A DNA stretch of 5,571 nt, taken from positions 1 through 5,571 of the forward strand of contig JAJYVM010000274.1 of NCBI GenBank assembly GCA_021792015.1, read 5' to 3'. The position numbers and the translations under genes are program-made. How positions within the stretch are numbered: position 1 is the stretch's first letter; every line of letters starts with the position of its first letter. Origin of the DNA: Bacillota bacterium (lineage in GTDB: Bacteria; Bacillota; Sulfobacillia; RBS10-35; JAJYVM01). Below the pieces are notes generated by a model, which saw nothing but the letters and a program-made list of their open reading frames with translations, searched no databases and was not told where the DNA came from. Positions 5,171 through 5,571 of this stretch are shown piece after piece.

Positions 5171-5266
5171 TCAGGTGATGGCCTGCGCGGGGCGGCGCGC
5201 CACCCACGCCAGCAGGGCGAAGATGAGATCGGGCCAGCGGATGTCCTGCCAGTCAAGGACCGGCAC
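5171..5266 (-). CDS. 31-aa small hydrophobic protein or leader peptide
   Basis: GTG at complement 5264-5266 is preceded by a perfect AGGAGG (complement 5274-5279) with 7-base spacing; TGA is at 5171-5173. The peptide begins M-P-V-L-D-W-Q-D-I-R-W and continues with a hydrophobic stretch, L-I-F-A-L-L-A-W-V-A, before a basic R-R and a short polar tail. It has three Trp in 31 residues (6, 11, 21). The hydrophobic part is short for a full membrane span, so peripheral or helical membrane association is possible. It sits just after a hairpin-plus-T5 element (5284-5350), so it could instead be a leader peptide. It is not a family I recognise; the strong, well-spaced ribosome site is the main support. 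Confidence 0.5.
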   Translation of the reverse strand: MPVLDWQDIRWPDLIFALLAWVARRPAQAIT

Positions 5267-5273
5267 GTCGATC

Positions 5274-5279
5274 CCTCCT
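5274..5279 (-). promoter_or_regulatory. Ribosome binding site of the 31-aa ORF
   Basis: Minus-strand AGGAGG lies 7 bases before GTG 5266. It is the main evidence that this short ORF is translated. Confidence 0.65.
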
Positions 5280-5283
5280 GTTG

Positions 5284-5350
5284 AAAAACCTTCGCGGTAT
5301 GGGTGGACGAGCTGGGGGTCGGGGGCGGAAGCCGGCGGCTGCCGCGAAGG
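5284..5350 (-). terminator. Long-loop hairpin followed by T5, possible attenuator
   Basis: CCTTCGCGG (5289-5297) and CCGCGAAGG (5342-5350) are perfect 9-bp complements 44 bases apart. On the minus strand the second arm is followed at once by TTTTT (complement 5284-5288), then by the Shine-Dalgarno of the 31-aa ORF. The shape is that of an intrinsic terminator, but the loop is unusually long. It may be a backup terminator or a conditional element in the leader. Confidence 0.4.
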
Positions 5351-5359
5351 GGCGGCGAC

Positions 5360-5384
5360 AAAAACCCGCGCTCACCAGCGCGGG
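5360..5384 (-). terminator. Intrinsic terminator of the minus-strand gene ending at 5472
   Basis: A perfect 8-bp stem, AGCGCGGG (5377-5384) with CCCGCGCT (5365-5372), encloses a 4-base loop. On the minus strand it is followed by TTTTT (complement 5360-5364). It lies about 90 bp past the stop of the partial gene at the right edge and would separate that gene from the small-ORF/amidohydrolase operon. Confidence 0.75.
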
Positions 5385-5430
5385 TGCGAGAGAGGCGTCG
5401 CTTCGGCGGACGGATCCTGATCCGCCGCTA

Positions 5431-5457
5431 CGGTCGCCCCCAGATAGGCGGCGACCG
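5431..5457. other. Hairpin in the 3' region of the right-edge gene
   Basis: CGGTCGCC (5431-5438) and GGCGACCG (5450-5457) pair perfectly over an 11-base loop. A second small palindrome, CGGATC-CT-GATCCG, lies at 5411-5424. With the terminator at 5360-5384 they make a structured 3' untranslated region for the minus-strand gene. No T tract follows either one. Confidence 0.4.
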
Positions 5458-5471
5458 GCGGGGCCGCGTCG

Positions 5472-5571
5472 TCAGCGCGCCGCGGAGGCGGTCTCGGGCA
5501 CGTCCACGCCCAGGTGGCGCAGCAGCGAGGCGGCCAGCGGCGCCACGTGCGGGTCGCCCGTCACGCAGAGC
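5472..5571 (-). CDS. C-terminal end of an unrecognised protein (5' end outside window)
   Basis: The minus-strand frame from the window edge to TGA (5472-5474) gives 32 residues, beginning L-C-V-T-G-D-P-H-V-A-P-L and ending V-P-E-T-A-S-A-A-R. The downstream hairpins and the intrinsic terminator at 5360-5384 support a real gene ending here. Too little is visible to name a family. Confidence 0.55.
   Translation of the reverse strand, partial: LCVTGDPHVAPLAASLLRHLGVDVPETASAAR

Overview
The window is very GC-rich (by eye around 70%) with the codon bias of a high-GC bacterium. A proteobacterium is the best guess, but nothing here fixes the taxon. The gene set is catabolic and accessory in character rather than core.

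Plus-strand half (1-2144). It opens with the 3' end of a Rieske [2Fe-2S] ferredoxin of the oxygenase-ferredoxin type, ending at 218. A non-coding stretch of about 330 bp follows. It holds a striking pair of 21-bp dyads (234-276), probably an operator, and a perfect 18-bp palindrome (424-441). Next comes a damaged 2-oxoacid (acetoin/pyruvate-type) dehydrogenase operon. In the first gene the first ~40 residues of E1-alpha are joined in frame to the last ~145 residues of E1-beta, so about 1.4-1.5 kb is missing. An intact free-standing lipoyl-domain protein follows (1140-1379). Last is an E2 acyltransferase catalytic domain carrying two compensating frameshifts (near 1778 and 2021). The locus is best read as a decaying operon, although assembly or sequencing error cannot be excluded from sequence alone.

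Minus-strand half (5571-2167). Transcription converges on the E2 pseudogene with only 22 bp between stop codons. From the right edge leftward there is: the C-terminal end of an unrecognised gene (stop at 5472); a hairpin-rich spacer ending in a good intrinsic terminator (5360-5384); a leader with a second hairpin-plus-T5 element; a 31-codon and a 90-codon small ORF, both with strong Shine-Dalgarno sequences and the latter a single-span membrane protein; and a spacer with a 39-bp tandem repeat containing hairpins. Then come an AbgA-like M20 amidohydrolase (469 aa) and, sharing one base with it, an acyl-CoA-dehydrogenase-fold flavoprotein (393 aa). That flavoprotein looks more like the DszC/SfnC-type monooxygenases than a true dehydrogenase.

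How it may fit together: amidohydrolase plus flavoprotein form a translationally coupled pair, plausibly releasing and then oxidising an amide-linked substrate. The 10-mer GCGCTTACCA occurs in the dyad region before the dehydrogenase operon and twice in the repeats before the amidohydrolase, which hints at a shared regulator or a shared interspersed repeat. No CRISPR array, tRNA, rRNA, transposase or integrase was seen.
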